Assembly: GCA_037042915.1 (NCBI GenBank)
Contig: CM073194.1
Location: 124,001 to 188,000, forward strand
Direction of reading: 5' to 3'
Source of the DNA: Auricularia sp. M13
Lineage: Eukaryota > Basidiomycota > Agaricomycetes > Auriculariales > Auriculariaceae
Length of the DNA stretch: 64,000 nucleotides
Both the position numbers and the translations under genes were made by a program. Positions 11,130 through 21,246 of the stretch are shown in pieces. The notes below the pieces were generated by a model. That model was given only the letters and a program-made list of their open reading frames with translations. It did no database searches and was not told the origin of the DNA. Numbering within the stretch: position 1 is the stretch's first letter; every line of letters begins with the position of its first letter.

Positions 11130-12161
11130 ATGTGCCCAGAGGTATACCTCGAGCTGCTGCGTGCGTAGAGCTTGCTTGTCGCCAGCATCATCCGACCATC
11201 ATGGCCACCGTCGACAGCTACCCAGAATACGCCGGGCATGCTATAGTAATTGTGAGCACTATGCATGCCCGTAATACAAGCTCGCAGCTCACCTGATATA
11301 GTGTCCTCGATACGGCACAATATGCGCGGCTTGGAACCTGCAGACATTCGGCTCTGTCGACCCGCATCGCATGCGCCCCATCGTACAGGGCCCACCGCAG
11401 CGCATCTTCTGCGATGGCGCAGACTGCCGCCGTCGACGGCCGCACCCGAAGCCTGGCAATCATCGATGTCGTCTGCGACAGTGTATCCATTGCTGTCAGC
11501 TCGCCGTCTGCCCAGCGACAGGCCACGGTGTTCGCCGTCAGCCAGCATCTGACACACCAACCACCGAGCCAGTTGTGATCGAGATCGTGCTGTCGGTGGA
11601 TGCAGAGCAAGGGTCAGCGGTATGCAACCTGTTGCAGACGCCCGCGCCGCCGGCTTACTTTTGTAGGCGCAGACAATGACAGTGCGATATCCCGTACACC
11701 ACGACTCGTTCAGCCTTCGCACGGTCGTCTGCGTCCACACCGTCGGCCTTCAGCTTCACAACGTTGTTCTTAATACTATGGAGGTCTTTGACGCGGGCGT
11801 GGACGACTGGCTCCCTGTCAGCATGGACGATATCATACACTTGCGCGGAGCCCGTACCGTCTTGCTGCGCGCCGTGCGCCGGCTGGCGTTCCCGCTCGTG
11901 TACACAGTGGACATGGCGGATGGTATGGATGCCTGCTGCAAGCGTCAGCCGCAGCAGACGCTTAAACAGGCCTTCCTCACAGCGTTTCCACGCTGCGATT
12001 GGTCGCCTGCGCTGTATACGGCGGCAGCACGCACCTGGAAGTATGCACCGCCTGAGGTGAAGCAAGCGTTTGTTGTAGCTGGGCGTTGCCCCGATGGACT
12101 TTGGATCCAGCTTGCAACGCAGGTCAATGTGTCCCTGCCTGATGTCATAGCCATTGATTAG
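11130..12161 (+). CDS. Cys-rich uncharacterised transposon cargo protein B
   Basis: Exons can be chained as MCPEVYLELLRA, then YPEYAGHAI, then CPRYGTICAAWNLQTFG, by introns with in-phase junctions. The third exon carries a cysteine cluster: CDGADC, then about 17 residues on CRLRQCIHCC and a final Cys in QLAVCPATGHG, likely a zinc-binding module. After another intron ending near 11664 the C-terminal part reads MTVRYPVHHDSFSLRTVVCV and DDWLPVSMDDIIHLRGARTV, ending with VNVSLPDVIAID. The layout (Cys cluster followed by an alpha/beta region) recalls uncharacterised proteins common in mushroom genomes, but I cannot name it. The start and the intron near 11610-11664 are the least certain parts. Confidence 0.5.
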
Positions 12162-12279
12162 ATTAGATACTATGACGGCATGTGATTGCGAGTAAAGTAC
12201 CTTAGTGCACCCCTATACTTGAAGGTCTATATAAACCCGCGCACGGCGGGGCTCGCTAGTATTAGCCCTTTCCCTCCTG

Positions 12280-12770
12280 CACTTGAGCCCGCCCCGAGCT
12301 TGTGCACCGCTGATTCAACCGCGTTACTACATCATGACATCACATGCCGCCCTCGTCCTCGCACCACCCGCGCGCACGCACTTGAGCCCGCTCCCGAGCT
12401 CGTGCACTGCACGCACTTGAGCGCACCGCCCACGCACTTGAGCCCGCCCCCGAGCTCGTGCACCGCACTCACACTTCGCACGCACTTGAGCCCGCTCGCA
12501 CGCACTTGAGCCCGTTCCCGAGCTCGCGCACTGCCCGCACTTGAGCGCACCGCCCACGCACTTGAGCCCGTCCCCGAGCTTGTGCGCCGCGCACACTCGC
12601 GCACACTCTTCGCACGCACTTGAGCCCGCACCCGAGCTCGTGCACCGCCCACGCACTTGAGCCCGTCCCCGAGCTTGTGCATCGCGCACCCTCGCGCACA
12701 CTCTTCGCACGCACTTGAGCCCGCACCCGAGCTCGTGCACCGCCCACGCACTTGAACCCGTTACCCAGTC
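12280..12770. repeat. GC-rich minisatellite, CACTTGAGCCCG type
   Basis: At least ten copies of GCACTTGAGCCCG(C/T) followed by a variant of CCCGAGCTCGTGCACCGC lie between the Cys-rich gene and the dioxygenase gene. Frames on both strands are open through it only because of composition. Longer units of about 100 bp repeat twice near 12560-12750. Confidence 0.85.
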
Positions 12771-12986
12771 GTGTACCGTCTCGTGCTCGCGCACCCGACT
12801 GAAAATTGTTAGCCTGGGGAATCATGCAATGAACGTACTACAATTATAAAAATTCCCCGCGCAAGAAAAATAAGTTGGCTCAGAATATCTTCTATTTAAT
12901 TGAAAAGAGACTTACCATTGGAATTTGTTCAGACGATAACACTGCTCCTGGGTTCATACGATGTGTTTTTTGCGGAAGGGTCTACA

Positions 12987-15489
12987 TCAATCGCGAGAAT
13001 AGTATTGAACCAGCTGATCAACAGTCAGAAGATCAGCCCAGGCTAAGTCACTCCAACTCTTCGCCGCGCGCATATACGCCCGCTTCTCCTCATCCGTCTG
13101 CAGCTCATTCAAACATCTTTCGCCCGCACAACGCCAACGGAACAATCCACCAGCGGTGTAGAAAGTCCACGATTGCCGATACTCATGTGGCTTCAATGGC
13201 GCGTTGCCGTGAGTGATGAGCGCTGACATGACGAAGAGAATATCGCCCGGGGCGAACTCGACGACGACGTTGGGCTCCTTCATGATGAAGTGGCCCGAAG
13301 TCTTCGCGTTGTATTTGCCCATGGCGATGATGGTGCAAATGCCCTGCTGCATGTTCATAGCGTCGCGATGAAAGAGCGTGGTGACCTATACACCGTCAGT
13401 CAAGACGGACGCGCAGAAAAAGATATAACTCGCCTGCGGACCGAGATTGAAGGTCATAGCCGCGAAATAGTAGTTGAAAGGCTCTCCATCTTCATCTTCA
13501 TCATCGTCGTCCAGGCGGAACGCTTCATTGAGGTTCAGATCCTCGTTGAGCTGGCGATACTTTGCCATCACTTCCGGGAACGCGGTCGTGGCAGATGCTA
13601 ACGACCATCAGCACGCGTGCTATGAACCGACATGCACGTACTTTGCGCGTACTGGACGACACGGCGAACTTTCTTGTCCTTGAGGAAGCCGCCGATGAGT
13701 CGACGATTCCGTTCCTGCCGTTTGGTGCGCTTGAAGTCGCTACCGATGTCCGACGAAAAACGAGTCGGCTTCTATGGGGCTCTCAGCCGCGAGCAAGAAT
13801 GAGCCAAGTGCAGAACACACCTTTTGACCGCCACCAAAGGAAGTGCCGACCTGGATTTTCGAAAAATTGCCGCGCGTGTTCGTGCTGGGCGAATTATCCT
13901 CGTGTATTATGACAAGCTCCTCCTGCAGACGCTTCAACTCTTTCGCGCAATGACGCTGCGCCTCCAGATAGCCGGGATCTGTGCATGCCGGCGCCTTGAC
14001 ACAGTAGATACGGCCCTTGTTGTCCGTCATGATCACGCCCCTGCAAAGTATAATTATGAGCATGACCCGCGGCAGGCGCAGTAATAAGCGCACACACCTT
14101 TCATCTGCAACAACGTAGAGTGCGCCCTGCTTCTCCACAAGATCGCGTACCATCGTCGAGATGTTGGGGTCTAACGTCGGCGGTGTGCGGGCAGACGACG
14201 TGGAGCTTTGAATCTGTTCCTCGCGGAACTTGGATGGCGCGATGAACGAGCTCTTGCCGGTGACGTGAGACTTGACGTCGATGTTGGACTCGACGCGGAC
14301 CGCCTGCTCGATCTGTTTTGTTGCATGGGCGGCGTTGGGTTCGCCCCGCGCACGTTGCTTCAATCGGTGACGCCGCGCAGCGCGGCGTTGCGCATCGGTC
14401 TTGGCCTTGGGCACCACGGACGTCCGCCCTGCTTCTGCGCACCCACAGCGGACGTCCCAACTTGCTTCTTCGTGGACGCAGCGGGCGTAGCGACTTGCTT
14501 CTTCGTGGGACGCAGCGGACGGTTTAGCTTGCTTCTTGTTCTTCATCAGCCGCGGTACCTTGCCCGGGCGATGTTCTGGACAAGAGCAGTGTAAGGCAGC
14601 GACGACGAACAGCGTGACAAACACACCGTCTTGCTGTTGGGAGTCATCGGTCCGACGTGCGTCCTGCGCTTGCGCTTTTGCGCGAGAGCACCTTATCCCG
14701 CATAGATGAGCTCGGTAATATGCACAACACAAAGAACTCACGTCGCTGGTCATACCGCACAATCTGCGGCGGTGCCATGCGAATAACACGCCCGTCGCCG
14801 AGCATAACATCGCGCCCTAGACCTCATCAGCATTACGCTCGAGAATACCAGACAAACATACCATTGCCGCGTGTAGCGGGAACTTGGTGTTGCAGAGGAC
14901 GGTGGAGGGCTTTGGTGCGCGCTGAAAGCTGGGGGACCAGGACGCACACCTCCCGGAACATAGGACTTGAGGTAGCTGTACGGGCAGCAAAGAGATCAGC
15001 GCATGGCGCCGTGTCAGGTGGAATACATACCGCGCGGAGCAAGCAAGGCGGGCGCTGAAGAGCCAGACGTGTCACGATCACCTGCAAGAGCAAAGTTAAC
15101 GATAGCAAGGGATGCAGCAAATTTGCTGACCTCTATGCCCCGCGGCGAGCGTCACACTAGCTGCGGGCGCGAAGTCAGCGCTGTTCAGCGGATCATAAGA
15201 TGGACTCACCCTTGCGCTTGATGCGCACAGGCTCCTCGCGACTGTCCGAACTCTCCGAGCCCGACAAGTCTGAAGGCTCATACTCGGAGCCAGAGTCCTC
15301 CAGCGAGCTGTCGAAGCCGTATTTTCTAGCGGGCATGAGGTTGACGGCGAGGTTGAGATCTGCGTGCGGATGGACGTCACGCGCGGTGAATCCGTCGAAT
15401 TCACCGATCTCAGCGGCGCGCGCGATGAGGTCGAAGTCTGAGCTGATGACAGGGGCGTCGTTGACGAAGCGGCCGCTGCGAAGTTCCAT
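12987..15489 (-). CDS. TET/JBP-family 2OG-Fe(II) dioxygenase
   Basis: Enzymes of this family oxidise methylated bases in DNA (5-methylcytosine to hydroxymethyl and further forms) using Fe(II) and 2-oxoglutarate in the nucleus. The catalytic double-stranded beta-helix is at the C-terminus. Fe ligands are visible as the H-x-D of LFHRDAMNMQQGIC and the distal His of SALITHGNAPL; the 2-oxoglutarate Arg is in HEYRQSWTFY. The flanks FNYYFAAMTFNLGPQ and TAGGLFRWRCAG fit the fungal TET/JBP group. The N-terminal exons, starting MELRSGRFVND at 15489, have an acidic serine stretch and basic blocks (KAKTDAQRRAARRHRLKQR). Most junctions are phase-consistent 45-60 bp introns; the intron just before LFHRD appears to be GC-AG. 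The junction near 14730 is unsure, so the part upstream of 14546 could be a separate gene. The catalytic region itself has no lesion that I can see. Confidence 0.85.
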
Positions 15490-15926
15490 CGTGGGTGGGG
15501 AGTGTAAGTGACCTTCCACAACGAGCGGTCTTATATGGCCCGCCCGAGCATCCCCTCGAGTGAGAGGGGTAATGCTGTCGGGCCGCGCGGAATGGTAAAG
15601 AAGGAAATGGATCTAACTATGAGGTCAGTCAGACGCCTGGGCGCTTCGACTGTGCTCACCAGGGTTTCAGGTCTTGAGCCAGAGTTGGATGAATGCATGT
15701 GTGTTGTCGACGATGATGTACCGTGACTGATTTTGCCGTTCGGGGTCCTTGACGTGCTCGTTCGGCCGACATCAAAGGAGATGATTGTGATTTTGACCGG
15801 AGAAAAGGTCAGACGGAACGCATGGAGATTGGCGCATGCCGAACTGCGCAGACGATCGCCAAGGTAGCGTGTGAAACATTTGCGGCTCGCAGACAGGAGC
15901 AGCTACAGCAGGCGTAACAAATATAT

Positions 15927-18066
15927 ATGCCGATGGCGAATTCGGGACTTCATCGTCAGACCCGCAGATCGAACGCGCACCCATGGAGTCCAAAGCCTCT
16001 CATCGTCGCGGCGCCACAACAGCACGCGCAGAAGTCCGCTAAGCCTATTGCTCTCACGGTGATTTGTCTCTGCTATAGCTATTCAGCAAGCTGACTAGCT
16101 CGTGCAGGTCGCACACGCACGTGCGGCATTACACACTGGCAGCCAGGTATGCTCTTCTCGACTTCACGAACCGCAGTTGATGGACAGCTTTGCAGGTAGG
16201 CGAAGGGCACGGTGTGGCTGCAAATCGCAAGGTACGCGCATTAATATACTGGTGCTGCCGAGGCGAAGTCGTGCTTACAATATTTTACAGAATAAGGCCA
16301 AGACGCCACCCGCAGACGTGATCATGATCTCGTCCGACTCTGAGGATGAAGTTCCCACGCAGGCGCATTCGACGTCGGCCACGTCGCGTCGCATCCGCAA
16401 GCCGAGCACCGTCATCGAGATCTCCGATACCGAGGACGAAAAGACAGACGATGGGAAGAGTCCTTGCGACTTCGGGTTCGACTTAATCAACGGCATCCTG
16501 GTTGAAAAAGACGCGTTAGTGCACAGGTCTCCAGCACTTGACGATTGTACTCACAGCACTACAGGACGACGTCGCGGCGGTCTCGGTGAGCGAGGGTGCG
16601 CGGTCCACACGCACGCTCGTCTCGAGAAAATGGCTGTCGACGGCGACGCTGCCGTAGCCGCTGAGGCTAACGAGGAGAGCGAGGAGGTTAGGCGACACAA
16701 AGCTGCATGGCCTTGACACTTACGTTCTCTTTGCAGGAGTTCGATCCCCAGCTTCGCGCTGGAAACAATGGTGAGTACAGCATTATAGTTGGTATATTTT
16801 ACTTACGGCCTGTGGTGCAGGAGGTTGACACGCAGCAACACGCGCCGAAGCTAGCGGCACTGCAGCGGGAGTTAGAGAAAGTGACAGCTGATCTGGCGGC
16901 CGAGGTACGTACGCACCGACATGTCGAGACGATCCGCGAGCTAACAACTTGCAGCGCGAGGTCAAAGAGAACAGCCTAGCGTGCTTCTGCGCTGCGGGTG
17001 CACAGGTACTATAGGTGAGTTCTATGTTTGTAGCGCCCGCAAAGTGTACTTACTCGGGATGTAGCTTGCGATGCGGACACGGCCCGTTCCATCTGAGCTG
17101 CCTGCAGCAAGCTCATGCGCAGCACGGCCGCTACCTCTACCGGGCGCCGCAGTGCCGACATGCCGTGCCACGATACGGCAGAAGCCCGTGGAGAACTGGA
17201 ACTTGCGGGAGGCGTGCGAGCACGGCAACTCAGACGCCGACCCGGATGAGGGCTTTGACACAACCTGGCTGGATCGCGTTGTATGGGGTCGTGCCGCACC
17301 GCGTAGAGTACCCAACGACGCGCCAATTCTCGACGAGCTGCCGCTCCCGCTTGGATTCGTACCCGCCGCGGCGGCACCGGACGATCCAGCTGACCCCGAC
17401 TATCAGCCCAGCGACGAAGAGCAGTGGGCGGACGAAGGCGATGTCGACATGCTCGAGGACGACGATGATGACGACGACCGTTCAGAGAATGGTTGGATGG
17501 AGGCGCTGCCGGTGACGCTCGACTATTTCAATCATTTTCCGCGCGACCTCCACCTGGATCCGCCCGTCCCCCACGCGACGGTTGACCTATTGACCGGCTG
17601 CGCCGATGAGCTCACGTTGTGGACATACGAGTATCGGGACATACTCGATGATCTATCAGGAGACACGGCTGGTGTGATTGCCAGGCTGGTCGACGCCATC
17701 CGCAACGCTCGACTCGAGCGTCTGGCAGAACATCTTCCCCGATTGGCGTACGGCATGGCGCTCGATTATGGAACCGTGCGCGCCGAGCAGGACGCCGCCA
17801 TTCCCGAGCTTGACCGGGCCACGCTTGACCTATTGACGGGCGATCAGCGCGAGCTCGAGCTGACGGTGATGCGCAACGCGTTTGCGCTGGACGGTGACGA
17901 ACCTTTGATGGAAGACAAGGTGGACCAGATCTTGCCCTTCGTCCACCACCGCATTCAGAAACTCCAGCCGTACCTGCCCCTGTTGAATTTGGACGGCATG
18001 CGCGAACTCCGCCGTATATCCGCCGCGGCAGCGCGACGCGGCGCGCTCCATATGATCACTGCGTAG
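15927..18066 (+). CDS. SIM-SIM, coiled-coil, RING protein (STUbL-like)
   Basis: Likely an E3 ubiquitin ligase that recognises SUMOylated proteins. The start is MPMANSGLHRQ at 15927, followed by several short exons. Two textbook SUMO-interacting motifs follow: VIMISSDSEDE (about 16319) and TVIEISDTEDE (about 16408). A helical, charged stretch (LAALQRELEKVTADLAAE, REVKEN) predicts a coiled coil. The RING-like finger has CTYSGC, LRCGHGPFHLSCL and, in the next frame, PTCRATIRQKPVENWNLR. The expected Cys-Pro pair before TCRA is lost through what looks like one missing base near 17156, so the gene may be inactivated or the assembly wrong there. The C-terminal 280 residues are acidic (Asp run at about 17460-17480) and hold two related segments ATVDLLTG and ATLDLLTG. 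SIMs followed by a RING define SUMO-targeted ubiquitin ligases; the assignment here is inferred from architecture. Confidence 0.68.
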
Positions 18067-19795
18067 TTCGCTTTTAGCTATCGGAATATTTTCAGAATAA
18101 TTTCATTACCTTGTTGCCTGCCACCGAGCTCAAGCACCACGAGAGATCCGCCCGCAAGACGAAGTCCTTGTGCGGCGGGATGTGGCCGGCCATTCATGAG
18201 TTACCGAGTTCGCCGCCAATTGCCGGGCGCCGGACTTGGGCGCTTCGGACTTGCGGGCGCTTCGGACTTGTGCTTGAGCGCGCGCTTCGGAGTTGGGCGG
18301 CCCGGAGTTGGCGGCGCTCCGGATGCTTGGCACTTCGGGCGCTTTGGACTTGACACTACCTGTGCTTGATGCGATTCAACCTATGCTCGACGGGCTTGTC
18401 GGACGATGCAATGCCGGCGACAGCACGGACCTTGGGTCTGGAGAGATAAGGAAGTCTGCCAATACTATACAAACACAATATGAAAACACGACGCGAGGTG
18501 ATATGGGAGATGCGGGGTAATACTACGAAGCACACATGCGACAACCGCTGGACGACTCGTCGACACCCCGTGGCCTATCTCATATGAGCGTGAGCACCGG
18601 TGTGGGCGAGAGAGGTAATACAGCTGACCTTATTCTGAGACCATGGCAAGCGCCAACCTGCGGTGCGTGAGGGCAATGCCAAACATCGCACGATGACGGT
18701 CAAAACATACCTGCCCTACCGATACAATGGCAGCCGATCTGGGACTTCACGGCGTGAGAGTGGGGCCGAGCAGACGGAATGGGTGGGGTGTAACATACCT
18801 GGCACAGGCATTGGCACCGGAGAGACAAGACCTCGTAGGACGTCAGCGCGCGTTGCACTCGTATACAACAAATATTCATACCTCACAAACAGCGTCAACG
18901 GCGATAAGAGAGCCTCAGAGAGGCCAGGGAGTTACCTGTGAATAAATGGCTGCGTCGGACACAAGCGCGACGGCGAGATTTCCAAGGCGCGACGTACCAG
19001 ATCTCGACTCGCGAACCATGCCACATCGTGGGCCCATACCGAGGCTGGGCGTTGGCCCATGGCTCCTGAGGGCGGCTGCCGAATGGCAGCCGCCCACGAT
19101 GCAGCGATGGTGGCCGATGGTCGGCGCGACCAGCAGATAGGGGCCAGCGGCCCGCGCGAAAGGATCGACCGCTCCCGAATGGGAGCAGCCCCAACAGCCA
19201 GGCAGAGGCGCCGGCGGCGCAGACAGTGTCGATGGCGCCGGGCTCGAATGAGCCCGTCGCCGGTGGGTGGTGGGGTGGTGGCGGGCGAGGCGGGACGAGA
19301 GCGAGATTGGCCAAGTCCGATTCGGACTCCGGCTGAATCTCGTCCTCCTCACGCCAAGTCCCGCCCCAGCAGCCACTGCCCACCGCCCAACACCCACCGC
19401 CCGCCGCGCCCCGCGCCGCGACGACCAGCACCAGGACCCATCGGCGCGTGCATTCGTGCGCGTCGACATCATCTGCGCACCTCCATTCGGAGGTGTGCAA
19501 TCGTACCACCGCCACCGCCAGCGCAGGCTTGCGCTTCGTCCTTGACCCTGGGCTGCAAGACCCCGCACACGTCCCACCCATCCGCTGCTACTCTCATTCG
19601 AGAGTGGTGGCCCTTTATTTCGCTCAGTTTCTTTCTTGGTAGGTCTATGCTGCGTCGATCTTGTGCTACTGCTCATCGCCGTCGGCGACGGCCACACTAT
19701 GCAGGCATCGCGGCCTCAGCCTTGTCCCCGACTCCAACATTATTAAGTGCTTCAATTTAAGTGCGTTTATCTGCAGTTTTATTGTGTTTTTGCAT
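18067..19795. other. Non-coding spacer inside transposon
   Basis: No gene supported. The first part (18120-18360) has loose repeats of TTCGGACTTG/TTGGGCG. Large open frames lie on both strands at 18900-19760, but they mirror GC-rich composition and lack recognisable protein features. The segment 19070-19605 carries the hairpin cluster listed separately. Confidence 0.55.
19070..19605. repeat. Cluster of short hairpins with GAAT/ATTC loops
   Basis: Five inverted repeats share a 4-base loop. GGGCGGCTGCC-GAAT-GGCAGCCGCCC is at 19070-19095 (11-bp perfect arms). GCTCCC-GAAT-GGGAGC is at 19171-19186. CGGGCTC-GAAT-GAGCCCG is at 19239-19256. GCGCACCTCC-ATTC-GGAGGTGTGC is at about 19475-19498 (one mismatch). 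ACTCTC-ATTC-GAGAGT is at 19590-19605. The arm sequences differ, but the loop is GAAT in the left three and its complement ATTC in the right two. Confidence 0.7.
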
Positions 19796-21060
19796 GGAGG
19801 TTGTCACGGCGGGCAAGGCGAGCCAAAGACTATCGAGGCGCGTGCGGGGAGCACATGACAGCCGCCACGGGGCGCCGTGCACATGCGGCAGCCGCTCCGG
19901 GCACGCGGTAGATGTTTATGGCGGGCGCGGCGAGCCGGGGACGTTGTTGGTGGGCGCGGCGAGCTGGAGACGGTCACGGCGGGCGAGGCGAGCCAGAGAC
20001 CATCGGAACGCGTGCAGCGAGCACATGACAGGCGCCTCGTGGCGCAGCGCGTATGCGGCAGACGGACACGGCGGGCGCGACAAGCACGGCGGGCGCGGCG
20101 AGCACATGACCGGCGCCTAGGGGCGCCGCGCGCATGCGGCTACCGCCCCGGCGGGCAGCAGACAGACGCGGCAGGCGGCAGACAGACGCGCCGGGCGCGA
20201 CGAGTACGGCGGGCGCGGCGAGCACATGACCGGCGCCTAGGGGCGCCGCGCGCATGCGGCTACCGCCCCGGCAGGCAGCAGACAGACGCGGCAGGCGGCA
20301 GACAGACGCGCCGGGCGCGACGAGTACGGCGGGCGCGGTGAGCACATGACCGGCGCTGCGGCTGCCGCCCCGGAGGGCGGCAGACAGACGCGGCAGGTGG
20401 CAGACAGACGCGCCGGGCGCGACGAGTACGGCAGGCGCGGCGAGCACATGACCGGCGCCTAAGGGCGTCGCGCACATGCGGCGGCCTCCCTGGCGGGCGG
20501 CAGACAGACACGGCGGGCGTGGCGAGTACATGACCGGCGGCTAGGCACGCCGCGCGCATGTGTCGGCCTCCCCGGTGAGCCGATGTTGACGGGGACCGGC
20601 GAGCCAGCAGAGTCCGTCATGGCGCGTGTAGCGAGCACATAACAGCCGCCTCGCGGCGCCGCGTGCATGCGGCGGCCGCCCTGGCGAGCCGGAGATATTC
20701 ACAGCGCGCGCGGCGAGCAGGAGACGTTTCGGGCGGGCGAGGCGAGCGGGAGACCGTGATGGCGCGCGCGGCAAGCACAGACAGCCGCCGATGCGCCGCT
20801 CGCACGACGACCGACCGCGGCGCGCGCGGCAGACGTTCACTGCGAGCGCGGCGCACATGACATGCGCCGCGGGACGCCGAGCTCGTGCGCGGGCTGCTCG
20901 GAGAAGGTTCACAGCGGGCTCGTGCGCGGGTTGCGCGGAGGGCGTTTCAGCGGGCGAGGCGAACACATGACAGGCGCTGCGTGGCGCCGCGCGCATGCCG
21001 CAGTCTCCCCGGCGAGCCGCAGTTGTTCACGGTGGGCGCGGCGAGCCAGAGTCTGTCGTC
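19796..21060. repeat. GC-rich minisatellite with 120-bp units
   Basis: Units anchored on AGCACATGACCGGCGC begin at 20101, 20221 and 20341 (exact 120-bp spacing), with shorter or degraded relatives at 20442, 20524, 20635 and about 20959. Nested in it is the tandem AGACAGACGCGGCAGGCGGC. Open frames on both strands here are artefacts of the repeat. Confidence 0.88.
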
Positions 21061-21246
21061 GCGCACGCGCAGCATGTGGTGGGCTCGAGAACTCGTAGGA
21101 CAGCGAGCTCTTCGGAGCACAGGATGGATTTGCGGGCGATAAAGAGCAAAATGGCTGTAGTCTAACGAATATCCAGCTCACGGATTCCTGATCTCGCAAG
21201 CCCAAGATGAGCGCTGTGTGACAGTCTTCCTTGTTAGCTGCAGCGG

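Noticed and set aside
11018-11740. 240-codon minus-strand frame
   Set aside because: It overlaps the plus-strand Cys-rich gene, whose exons join in phase and show a Cys cluster. The minus frame has no motif or introns.
12327-12825. Minus-strand frames of 118-155 codons (SSGAGSSACEECARV type)
   Set aside because: Translation of the CACTTGAGCCCG minisatellite; all three frames are open.
18915-19760. Long open frames on both strands (260 and 233 codons)
   Set aside because: Mutual shadows in very GC-rich DNA with hairpins; Arg/Pro/Ala composition, no motifs, no splice-linked partners.
19974-20996. Cys/Pro/Ala-rich frames on both strands
   Set aside because: Products of the 120-bp minisatellite.
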